A stretch of DNA of 64,000 bases, from the NCBI RefSeq assembly GCF_024172165.1, contig NZ_JAMZEB010000002.1:1116001-1180000 (forward strand), written 5' to 3'. Position 1 is the first letter of the stretch, and each line of letters starts with the position of its first letter. Source of the DNA: Nonomuraea thailandensis (GTDB taxonomy: Bacteria > Actinomycetota > Actinomycetes > Streptosporangiales > Streptosporangiaceae). The notes beneath the pieces were generated by a model. It was not told where the DNA came from. It worked only from the letters and a program-made list of their open reading frames with translations, and made no database searches. Shown in pieces: positions 17,483 to 27,500 of this stretch. Position numbers and translations under genes: made by a program.

Positions 17483-18303
17483 CCAGGAGCACCCGCCGCC
17501 GGCGCGCGATCGTCCACCTCGGGCTCACCGTCGGGCTGGCGCTGGTCGCCGGGCCGTTCCTGTGGACCGCGCTCAGCTCGTTCAAGCCCGAGCGGGAGAT
17601 CAGGCGCGACCCGCCCACGTTCTGGCCCGAGACGTGGACGCTGGACAACTTCGCCGAGCTGTTCGGGCGGGTGGACCTCGGCACCGCGTTCGCCAACAGC
17701 ATGATCATCGCGCTCGTCCTGGTCGCCACGAACCTGCTGTTCTGCTCCATGACCGGCTACGCCTTCGCCAAGCTCTCCTTCCGCGGCAAGAACCTCGCCT
17801 TCGGCCTGGTGCTCGTGCAGCTCGCGATCCCCGCGATCGTCGTGATGATGCCGCAGTTCGTGCTGATCGCCAGGTTCGGCATGGTCAACACGTTCATCGG
17901 CATCATCCTGCCGACCGTGGTGACGCCGCTCGGCGTGTTCATGATGCGGCAGTTCATCTCCGACCTGCCCGACGAGCTGATCGACGCGGCCCGCGTGGAC
18001 GGCGCCAGGGAGTTCCGCGTCTTCTTCACGATCATCCTGCCGCTGTGCGGGCCCGCGCTGGCCACGCTCGGCCTCATCACGTTCCTCGGCGCGTGGAACA
18101 ACTTCCTCTGGCCGGCCGTGGTCGCCCAGAGCGAGGACATGTACACCCTGCCCGTCGCCCTCAACATCCTCAACGGCTCCGAGGGCACCCACTACAACCT
18201 GCTGGTGGCCGGGTCGGTCGTGGTGATCGCGCCGATCCTGTTCCTGTTCGTCTTCCTGCAGCGCTTCTTCATCCAGGGCATCGCCACCACCGGCCTCAAG
18301 TAG
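17479..18303 (+). CDS. ABC sugar transporter permease (MalG-type)
   Basis: A 274-residue second permease, corresponding to MalG/UgpE. The EAA loop appears as DELIDAARVDGAREFRVFF followed by TIILPLCGP. A typical MalG N-terminus (LKPEREI-type region LSSFKPEREI after TM1) is present. ATGA overlap with the preceding permease ensures coupled synthesis. It pairs with the upstream permease to form the membrane channel for the sugar bound by the lipoprotein. Confidence 0.92.
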   Translation: MTRSTRRRRAIVHLGLTVGLALVAGPFLWTALSSFKPEREIRRDPPTFWPETWTLDNFAELFGRVDLGTAFANSMIIALVLVATNLLFCSMTGYAFAKLSFRGKNLAFGLVLVQLAIPAIVVMMPQFVLIARFGMVNTFIGIILPTVVTPLGVFMMRQFISDLPDELIDAARVDGAREFRVFFTIILPLCGPALATLGLITFLGAWNNFLWPAVVAQSEDMYTLPVALNILNGSEGTHYNLLVAGSVVVIAPILFLFVFLQRFFIQGIATTGLK

Positions 18304-18314
18304 AGGAGCACCCC

Positions 18315-19814
18315 ATGCGCAAGACGGTCCTGTCCTGCTTACTCGTGCTGTCCCTGGGTGTGACGGCCACGCCCGTCCAGGCCGACAGCACCCTGCACCG
18401 CTACGCCAGGGACACCTGGCGGTCGATGGCCGCCATGGTCGAGCCCGCGACCGGCCTGCCCGCCGACAAGGTGACCGGCGATCTGAAGACCAGGGCGAAG
18501 ATCACCTCGCCGACCAACGTCGCCACGTACCTGTGGAGCACGCTCGTCGCCCGCGACCTGCGCCTGATCAGCGCCCGAGACGCCGCCACCAGGACCGGCC
18601 GGGTGCTGGACGCCCTTGCCCGCCTGGAGCGCAACACCCCCACCGGCCAGTTCTACAACTGGTACGACCCGGCCACCCTCCAGCTCGCCCGCAGCTTCCC
18701 CGACTCGGGCGACCCCATCTACCCGTTCGCCTCCAGCGTGGACAACGGCTGGCTGGCCTCGGCGCTCATGATGGTCCGCAACGCCGTCCCCGCCCACGCC
18801 GAGGCGGCAGACGCCCTGCTCGGCTCCATGGACTTCACCGCCTACTACGACCCGGCCGCGCGCCCCGACGCCGGCACCGGCCTGCTGCGCGGCGGCTTCT
18901 GGCCCGAGCCGCCGCCCAGGGACTGCAACACCCCGACCGACTACGCCGGCACCGGCGTCACCGTCTACTCCACCTGCCACCACTACGGCGCGCCCGCCGA
19001 GACCCGCATCGGCCAGTACGTCGGCATCGCGCTCGGCCAGCTCCCGGCCGAGAGCTACTTCGGCCCCTACCGCACCTTCCCCGACAACGGCTGCGACTAC
19101 GGCTGGCAGGAGCAGCGACCGGCCGGACAGTGGAAGCGGTACCGCGGCGTCGACGTCTGGGAGGGCACCTACGAGTACCGCGGCATGCGGTACGTCCCCA
19201 ACTGGGGCGGCTCGATGTTCGAGGCCCTCATGCCCGACCTGGTCGTCCCCGAGTCCAGATGGGCGCCCAGGAGCTGGGGCCGCAACCACCCGGTGTTCGT
19301 CCGCGCCCAGATCGAGCACGGACTGAAGGAGGCCGAGTACGGCTACTGGGGCTTCTCCCCGTCCAACGACCCCCACGGCGGCTACAACGTCTACGGCGTG
19401 GACCAGCTCGGCATGGACGAGCCCGGCTACTCCTCCGACCGCGAGCGCACCAGCGTCGACCCCGGCTACGAGGGCTGCCGCCCAGCCAAGCCGCTGCCGG
19501 AGGCGTACGGGGACGGCGTCGTCACCCCGCACGCCAGCTTCCTGGCCCTGCCGTACGCCGAGCAGGCCGCGCTGGACAACCTGGCCAGGCTGCGCCGCGA
19601 CTTCGACGCCTACGGTCCCGGCGGCTTCTACGACGCGATCGCCGTCCGCTCGGGCGTCGTGTCGAAGTGGTACCTGGCGCTCGACCAGGGCATGGCCATG
19701 GCCGCGCTGGGCAACCTGCTCACGGGCGGCGCGCTGCACCGCTACTTCGCCGGCTCCGGCGTGGAGGAGCGGCTCAGGCCCGTGATGAGGCTCGAGGATT
19801 GGCAGGTCGGATGA
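18315..19814 (+). CDS. Secreted glucoamylase-like protein (DUF3131/Glycoamylase family)
   Basis: A 499-residue protein with a Sec signal peptide (cleavage near TPVQADS, residue 22-24). The rest is an all-helical Trp/Tyr-rich domain of the PF10091 'Glycoamylase' type, seen in SSVDNGWLASALMMVRN, FYNWYD, EGTYEYRGMRYVPNWGGSMFEALMPDLVVPE and YGYWGFSPSNDPHGGYNVYGVD. The family includes beta-1,2-glucan-active enzymes (GH144/GH162), so an extracellular glucan- or glycoside-degrading role is plausible but unproven. GAGGAG precedes the ATG at 18315, 11 bp after the permease stop. It shares an ATGA with the following GH39 gene. Confidence 0.82.
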   Translation: MRKTVLSCLLVLSLGVTATPVQADSTLHRYARDTWRSMAAMVEPATGLPADKVTGDLKTRAKITSPTNVATYLWSTLVARDLRLISARDAATRTGRVLDALARLERNTPTGQFYNWYDPATLQLARSFPDSGDPIYPFASSVDNGWLASALMMVRNAVPAHAEAADALLGSMDFTAYYDPAARPDAGTGLLRGGFWPEPPPRDCNTPTDYAGTGVTVYSTCHHYGAPAETRIGQYVGIALGQLPAESYFGPYRTFPDNGCDYGWQEQRPAGQWKRYRGVDVWEGTYEYRGMRYVPNWGGSMFEALMPDLVVPESRWAPRSWGRNHPVFVRAQIEHGLKEAEYGYWGFSPSNDPHGGYNVYGVDQLGMDEPGYSSDRERTSVDPGYEGCRPAKPLPEAYGDGVVTPHASFLALPYAEQAALDNLARLRRDFDAYGPGGFYDAIAVRSGVVSKWYLALDQGMAMAALGNLLTGGALHRYFAGSGVEERLRPVMRLEDWQVG

Positions 19815-21508
19815 TCGAGGCACCCACCGGCCTGCGCGCCGTGCCGGGCGCCGGGCACGTCACCCTGACCTGGGACCCCGTGCCCGGCGCCATCGGCTAC
19901 CTCGTGCACCGGGACGGCGTGCCCGCCGTCCCGCCCGAGGTGGACGTGCCCGCCGTCCCCGCCTGCCGCTTCGTCGACACCGGCCACGGGCCGGCCGCCT
20001 ACACGGTGGCCGCCCTCCGCCCCGCCCAGGGGTCGTTCTGCGCTCCCGTCGAGGCCGCGCCGCTGCCCGCCCGCGACGGGGCCGCGGCCGGCGTGCGGGT
20101 GGACGCGCGCCGGGTGACCCGCGAGCTGCCGCGGCCGTGGGCGTACATGGTGGGCTCCGAGCACCTGTCCCACCTGCTCAGCACCGACGAGAGCGGCGGC
20201 AGGCCCATCGGCGAGGAGCTGGCGGCGGCGCTGCTCCTCGTGCACGAGGAGCTCGGCGTCGCGACCGTCCGCGCCCACGCCGTCCTCGGCGACGACCTCG
20301 GCGTCTACCGGCAGGGCGAGGGCTACGACTTCTCCCGCGTCGACGCCGTCTACGACCGGGTCGTCGCGCTCGGCCTGCGGCCGATCGTGGAGCTCGGCTT
20401 CATGCCCCGCGACCTGGCCGCCGACCCGTCGAAGACCGTCTTCCGGTACGAGGCCGTCATCTCGCCGCCGAAGGACTTCGAGGCGTGGGCCGACCTCGTC
20501 AGAGCCCTGGTCGAGCACCTGGCCGGCCGGTACGGCATCCGCGACCTGGTCGACCGCTGGGCGTTCGAGGTCTGGAACGAGCCCAACCTCGACGTCTTCT
20601 GGGCCGGCACCCGCGAGGAGTACTTCCTGCTCTACGACGTCACCGCCGCCGCCGTGCGCGACGTGCACCCGCACCTGCGGGTCGGCGGCCCCGCCTCGGC
20701 CGCGAACGGCTGGGTGGCGGAGCTGCTCGCGCACGTCGCCGAGTCGGGCGCGGCGCTCGACTTCGTCTCCACCCACACCTACGGCAACGCCCCGCTCGAC
20801 TGGCGGCCCGTCCTGGAGGCGTACGAGCGGGACGTGCCGATCTGGTGGACCGAGTGGGGCCCCACGCCCACCCACTTCCACGGCATCGGCGACGGGCCGT
20901 TCGGGGCGGCGTTCGTGCTGCACGGCATGAAGTCGGCGGCCGGCAGGGTCGCCGCGCTGTCGCACTGGGTGGCCTCCGACCACTTCGAGGAGCTGGGCCG
21001 GCCGCCCCGGCTGTTCCACGGCGGGTTCGGCCTGCTGACCGTCGGCAACCTGCGCAAGCCCCGCTTCCACGCCCTCGCGCTCGCCGAGCGGCTGGGCGCG
21101 GCCGAACTGGCCGCCGAGGTGGACGGCGACGTGGGCGGCGTCGAGGCGTGGGCGGCCCGGCATCCCGACGGCCGGGTCGGCGTGCTCGTCTGGAACGGCA
21201 CGCTCAACAGCGCCCAGTCCGCCGGGGCGCCCGAGCTGGCCCGCAGGATCACCCTGGCCGTCGAGGGGCTGGAGTCCGGCCCGTACACGCTGACCCACCA
21301 CCGCATCGACGCCGCCCACACCAACGTGGAGGCGGCCTGGCAGGCCATGGGCGGCGGCGACTGGCCGGCCGGCGAGCAGTGGGAGGCGCTGCGGCGGGCC
21401 GACGGGCTCGACGAGCTCGCCCCGCCCGCCACCGTCACAGGACCGGCGGTCAGCCTGGTGTTCGACCTGCCCATGCCGGGGGTGTCGTTCCTGGAGCTGA
21501 CACCCTGA
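19811..21508 (+). CDS. GH39-type glycoside hydrolase with N-terminal fibronectin III-like domain
   Basis: A 565-residue intracellular-looking enzyme with no signal peptide. Residues 1-85 resemble a fibronectin type III domain (APTGLRAVPGAGHVTLTWDPV). The central TIM barrel is of clan GH-A, with the acid/base Glu257 in FEVWNEPN and the nucleophile Glu348 in IWWTEWGP, the pattern of GH39 beta-xylosidases and alpha-iduronidases. A beta-sandwich C-terminal part follows. It probably cleaves the oligosaccharide brought in by the ABC importer. The ATG overlaps the preceding stop, making it the last gene of the LacI operon. Family identity is confident; substrate is not. Confidence 0.87.
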   Translation: MIEAPTGLRAVPGAGHVTLTWDPVPGAIGYLVHRDGVPAVPPEVDVPAVPACRFVDTGHGPAAYTVAALRPAQGSFCAPVEAAPLPARDGAAAGVRVDARRVTRELPRPWAYMVGSEHLSHLLSTDESGGRPIGEELAAALLLVHEELGVATVRAHAVLGDDLGVYRQGEGYDFSRVDAVYDRVVALGLRPIVELGFMPRDLAADPSKTVFRYEAVISPPKDFEAWADLVRALVEHLAGRYGIRDLVDRWAFEVWNEPNLDVFWAGTREEYFLLYDVTAAAVRDVHPHLRVGGPASAANGWVAELLAHVAESGAALDFVSTHTYGNAPLDWRPVLEAYERDVPIWWTEWGPTPTHFHGIGDGPFGAAFVLHGMKSAAGRVAALSHWVASDHFEELGRPPRLFHGGFGLLTVGNLRKPRFHALALAERLGAAELAAEVDGDVGGVEAWAARHPDGRVGVLVWNGTLNSAQSAGAPELARRITLAVEGLESGPYTLTHHRIDAAHTNVEAAWQAMGGGDWPAGEQWEALRRADGLDELAPPATVTGPAVSLVFDLPMPGVSFLELTP

Positions 21509-21553
21509 GTGACGGTCCTGTACGCGGGCGCACGCCGGTGAGAGCCTGTGGCC

Positions 21554-24500
21554 ATGACCGAACCGGCCGCGGCGCTGGCCGCCCGCATCGAGCGGTTCGG
21601 ACAGGCCGCGGATCCCGGGCTGATCTGGGAGCCCGCGGCGCTGTCCGAGGCCGAGCAGGCGATGCGGGCGTGCGCGGGCGACCGGTCGGACGCCGCCACC
21701 TGGCGGCTCATCGGGATGCTGCACCTGGCCCGCTACCGGCTCGACCAGCAGACCACCCAGGACGCCGCGGTGGCGGGCGCCTTCTTCGCCGCCGTGGCCG
21801 TGGTGGACCCCGGGCGGCTGCCGGAGAAGCTGCGCGGCTCCAGCGTGCCGCCCGGCGAGTCGGCCGACACCTGGGCCGGGCTGGTGGAGGAGGTGCTCAG
21901 GCACGTGGACCCGGCCGCGTACGCGCACGTCGGGCTGCTCATCCACGCACTGGTCCGCCGCGCCATGGCGCACCCCGGCCCCGAGGTGAGCGAGCGGCTG
22001 ACGCGGCTGCTGCTCCAGGAGTCCATGCGCTCCGCCGACCCCTCCTGGGCGCCCGGCGCCCTGGGGCTGGTGGGGGCCGGGCTGACCCGCCTGTACGCGA
22101 TGACCGGCGAGCGGGGCGTCATCGGCGACGCGGTGCACGTGCTGCTGCGGGCGGCGCTCGGCGACGCGGCGCACGTGGCGGACCTGGCGGCGGCGCTGGG
22201 GGCGGCGGCTCCCGACGACGAGGAGCTGGTCAGGGCCCACGTGGCGGCGGCCGAGGCGCCGCCGCGGACCCGGAGCAGGTCGCAGGCGCTGCTGGCGCTC
22301 GTCGATCTCACCCAGGCGCGGGCGGCCGCCTCGTACGCGGACGGCGACCTGCTGGCGTTCATCAGGGCGGGGCAGTGCGCGCTGGACTTCTGGCACGAGC
22401 AGTGGGCGCACCCGGGGGTGGTGGCGCCGTACGCGTCCGGGCTCATCGAGTGGTACGTCGTCACCGGCGACGAGCGCTCGCTCGAAGCCGCCACCGAGAT
22501 GCTCGAAGCCCTGCGCGTGGCGCCCGACGAGAGCACGCGCGGGCTCGGCGCCGACCCGCTCGCCCGGCTCGCGCTGCTCGGCAAGCGCCGCTGGCGCCGC
22601 TACCTCGTCACCGGTGACCTCGCCGACCTCGACGACGCCGTGGCCGTGCTGCGGCAGGCCGCCCGGCACGCCCCCGCCGGGCATCCGGACCGAGCCAGGC
22701 ACCTGACCACGCTGGCCAACGCGCTGCTCAGGCGGGCCGTCGCCACCGGAGGCGACCCCGCGGAGCCCGTCGCGGCCGCCCGCGCCGCCTTGGCCGAGCT
22801 CGGCGAGCAGGATCCGGCCAGGGCGGGCACGCTGCTGCTGCTCGGCCGGGCGCTCAGGCTCGACCTCACCCCCGGGACCGCCGACGAGGCCGTCGCCGCG
22901 TTACGCCAGGCCCTGGCGGCGGGGGAGGCGGCCGGCTTACGCGTGGAGGCGTACGGGCTGGTGTCGGAGGTGCTGTGCTGGCGCGCCGCGCGGGCGCACG
23001 GCGGGCAGCGGGCCGAGGACCTGCGCGAGGCCGTGCTCTGCGCCCGGCAGGGGGCCGAGCTGGCGCAGAAGGCCGCGCACGGGCAGGCGGGCGCGCAGCG
23101 GACGCTCTGCAAGGCGCTGCTGGCCCGCTACGCGGCGCACCGCGACCCCCGCGACCTGACGGAGGCGCTCACCCTGGCCGGCGACGGCGACGCCGCCCTC
23201 CTGACCGAGGCACTCGCCCTGGCCGGGGACGACGCCGCTCTGCTGCCCGAGGCACCCGCTCTGGCCGGGGACGACGCCGTCCTGCTGCCGGAGGGGCATG
23301 CTCTGGCCGGGGACGACGCCGGCCCGCGGGCCGTGGACGAGCAGCTCGCGCGGGCCGCGGCCGAGCTGGCGCTGCGGCTGCCGGACGAGGAGGTGGCGCT
23401 CAGGCTGCTCGGGGTGGCCGAGCGGGGAGCGGCGGAGCCTGGCGAGTTCCTGCTGGAGGTGGCGCAGCGGCTGACCGGCTCCGGCCGGCATCGCACCGCC
23501 GTACGGGTGCTGGAGCGGGCGGTACGGGCGTTCGAGTCGGCCGGATCGCCGGCGCGGACCGCGCACGCGCTGGCCTGCCTCGGAGCGGTCCACGAGGAGC
23601 TCGGCTCCGAGGACGTGGAGGGATACGAGCGGGCTCTGGCGGCGTACGAACGCTCGGCCGCCCTCCACCGCTCGCTGGGAGACCCCCGCTCCGAAGCGCT
23701 CCAGGTCGGCAACCTGGGCCTCGTCCACCTGCGCGCCGGCGACCCGGCCCGCGCCGTCGAGCACCACCTGCGTGCCGCCGCTCTGTGCGAGGCCGCGGCA
23801 CTCCCGGCCGAGGAGGCGGCGCAGCAGGGGCACGCGGCGCAGGCGTACCTGGCGCTGGGCGACCCGGACTCCGCCGTGGCCTGCGCGGCCCGCGCCCGCG
23901 AGCTGCACCGGCACGCCGGGGACAGGCGGGCCGCCGCGCTCGCCCTCGTGCCGGCCGCCAGGGCCGCCGTGGACCAGGACGACCTCACCGCGGCGAACGA
24001 GCGCATGGCCGCGTGCGCCATCGAGCTGGAGGCGGCCGGGGAGTGGGAGGAGGCGTGCAGGACGCTCGACGCGCACGCCGTGACCCTGGCCGAGCGCGGC
24101 CACCACGGCCAGGCCGCAGCCTGCGAGACCCGGCTGGTCGAGATCGTGCGCCGCCGGGGGCAGCGGCGCGAGCCCGCCGACGAGTGGTATCGCATCGGCC
24201 AGCGCCGCCGGGCCCGCGGTGACATCGGCGGCGCCAGGATGGCGTTCGAGCTGGCCGGGCGCGAGTACGAGTCGATCGGCCACCACGACGGGGCCGCGTC
24301 GGTGCGTTACAACCTGGGCGTGCTGGCGTACGCGGAGGGCGAGCAGGAGCCGGCGCTGGAGGCGTTCGGGGCGGCGGCGCAGGCGTTCGGGAGGCTGCGG
24401 GCGCCCGCCAAGGAGGCGGTCGCGCTCGTCATGCGCGCCTCCTGCCTGATCGCCCTGGACCGCGTCGAGGACGCCCTGGCCGACCTCGACCTGGCCTCGG

Positions 24501-27500
24501 ACCTGGCCGCCGCGGAAGGCGACCTGGACGTCCTCTTCACCGCCGCCCTGGGCAGGGCCGCGGCGGACGTCCGGCTGGGGGAGCCGCGGGAGGCGGAGGA
24601 ACGCCTGTACTCGGCGCTCGGCCTGGCCTCCGGTGACGTGCTCAAGGAGGCCGTCGTACGCGACCGCCTCGCCGCGCTCGCCGCCCGGGCCGGGGACCTG
24701 CGGGCACAGGCCGAGGCCCTGGAGGCGGCGCTCGACGGCTTTCGCGCGAGCGGCCAGGACCGGCTGACGGCCCTCGCCTCGCTCAAGCTCGGCCTCGTCC
24801 TGGAGGCGCGCGGGGAGTTCCGCCGGGCGCGGGCGCGTCTGGAGGAGGGGCTGACGGGCCTCGCCGCGGCTCCTGACCTCCGCTCTTCAGGGGCGCCGTT
24901 CGAGGTCGTCGCCGCCATGACGGGCGGGCTGGACGCCGAGCTCCTGTCCCGTCTGGCCACCCTCCAGCTCACCCTCGGCGACCTCACCCGCGGCCGCGCC
25001 ACCCTCGCCCAGGCGGTCGCCTCCTTCCGGGCCGAGGGGCGGCAGGGGGAGGTCCTGGAGCGCCTTGAGGTGCGGCTACGCCTGGAGGAAGCGGAGGCGG
25101 CCGGAGACCTCACCACGGCCCGTGGCCTCGCCGAGCAGGCCCTCCGCGCACAGACCCGTGACCGGCCCGGTCAGGGCGCGCAGGGCGGCGACTGGCCCGG
25201 TCAGGGCGTGGAGGGCGGCGACCGGTTCGTCTCCGGTGTGGAGGCCGCTGAGGGCGGGGGAGCCGTGGACCGGTCCTACCTCCTGGACAAGCTCTCCGGC
25301 TGGTGCCGCGAGCTGGGCGACCTGGCCGCTGCCCACGAGTACGCGGCACGCGGGTACGAGCTGCGCGACGAGCGGGTGATCGAGCACCTGGGCAACCTGG
25401 GCGCGGCGGCCACGGCCATAGGGCGGGCGGAGGAGGCGGCCGGTCACCTGGCCAAGGCGGTGGAGCTGGCCCGTGACGCGGACTCCGCGCTGCCCGCCCA
25501 GCTCGTCCAGTCCCTCGCCCTGCTGGGAGCGGCGCTCACCGACCTGGGCCGCGGGCAGGAGGCCGCACGGGCGTACACGGAAGGGCTGGCCCTCGTCGAA
25601 GCGCCGATCTGGCGGGCGCTGCGGGCGCCGCTCCTGTCCGGCCTGGCCGGTCTCCACCTCAAGCTCGGCGACCTGGACGAGGCCGCCACCCGTTACCGCG
25701 AGGCCATCGCGATCGGGGAGGAGCTGGGCCGGCGCACCGGCCTCGCCGCCGCCTGCGCCGACCTCGCCCTGGTCCACGAGCTACGCGACGAGCCGGCCGA
25801 GGCCGTACCGCTCCTCGAACGCGCCCTCGACCTCGAACGCGCCCACGGCCCCGGCCGGGGAACGGTCCTGGCCCTGCTCGCCCTGGCCCGCCTGGGAGCA
25901 CCGGAGCGGCTCCCGGAGGCGCTCGCCCTCGCCCGGACCATCGGCTACCGAGCGGGCGAGGCCATCGCCCAGCTCCACCTGGCCGCCCTCGACCTCACCA
26001 CCGCCGTCCCCGCCCCCGCCGCTCCCGCCCCCGACGCCGCCGTCCCCGACCTTGCCGCCCCTGGCCCCGTCAGCGCCGGCCTTGTCGCCGATGCCTGCCA
26101 CCGCGCCCGCCACCGGCTCTCCACGGCCATCGACCTCCTGGCGGACCTCGGCCACGACCAGGCGCTCGCCACCGCCTACCACCACCGCTCGATCGCCGAG
26201 GAGGGGCTGGGCGACCTCCCCGCTGCCCTGGCCGACGCCGAACGCGCCTGCGCCCTGGGCCGTGAGGCCGCCCGCGACCGCGCGATCCGCCTGGCGGCAC
26301 GCCTGAGCCTCGGCATGACGGCCTGGACCCACGCCGAGCAGGCCAGACTCAACGACCTCGACGCCGAGCCCGTCGCTCACCGGCCCTCCGCCGAGCTTCT
26401 GGTCAAGCCCGTCGCCCACGGACCCTCCGCCGAGCCCGTCGCCCACCGGCCCTCCGCCGAGCTCCTGGAGGCCGAGCAGCGAGGGCTGCAAGCCGTCCGG
26501 ACCCTGATGACGATCGCCCGCAACACCCGCGACCCCGAGCGGGCGGCCTCCGTCTTCCGCCGCGCCCGAGCCGCCCGGGCAGAGCTGGAGACTCTGTGGC
26601 AGCGCATGGAGCCGACAGCCCCCGGTCACGTGGCCATGCGCAGGGGCAGACCGCCCACGAGGGCTCAGCTCGACACCCTCGTCAGCGTCCCCGACCAGGG
26701 TGCAGGGGCGAGGGCGCTGCTCGGGTTCCATCTGGGCGAGGGCACCGTGACGGTCCTGGCTCACCGCACCGGCTGGCCCGAGCCGCGCGCCTTCCCCACC
26801 ACGGTCGGCCACGACCTGCTGACGGGCTTCCGCCACACCGTCAACGGCCGCAGGCCCGGCCTCCTCGACATCGAGGCCCGCCGCCGGCGCGCGGACCTCT
26901 GGCGCCGCCTGGCCGACCTGCTGCTGTCCGACGCGCTCGACGCCCTCGGCAACGGCATCGACCTGCTGCATCTGATCCCGCACCCGGCGCTGCGCCAGAT
27001 CCCCCTGCACGCCCTGTCCCCGTCGGGCCGCCTGCTCATCGAGCGTTTCCCGGTGGCCTACGCCCCCTCCGCAGCCGCCCTGACCCGCCTGGCGCGCCGC
27101 CCCCGCACCCCGGCCGCCGGCTCGCTGGTGCTCGGGTTCAGCCCCGACCCGGCCGCCCGCCCCGCCGTCGAGGCCGAGGCGCGGGAGGCGGCCACCCTGC
27201 TCGGCGCCCGGCCCCACCTGGCCCAGGAGGCCACCTCGGCGCTCCTGCCCGGCTCCTGGGACGTGCTCCACCTGGCCTGCCCGGCCGCCTACGACCACGC
27301 CGACCCGTTCGGCTCGGGCATTCGCCTGGCCGACGGCCTGCTCACGGCCCGCCGCCTCAGGTCCATGAACGTGACCGCGAACGTGGCCCTCATCACCGCC
27401 CACGAGCAGCCCCCACCCGCCCCGGAAACCGAGCCCGCCGGGGACACCGTGCCGAGCAGGGACGCCGCACGCACCGGGGACGCCGCACGCACCGGGGACG

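Noticed and set aside
19742..22702. Long open frame (about 986 codons) on the minus strand opposite GH39 and CHAT
   Set aside because: It is antisense to two well-supported genes, its translation is Arg/Gly/Pro/Val-rich with no domain, and such mirror frames are expected at this GC content.
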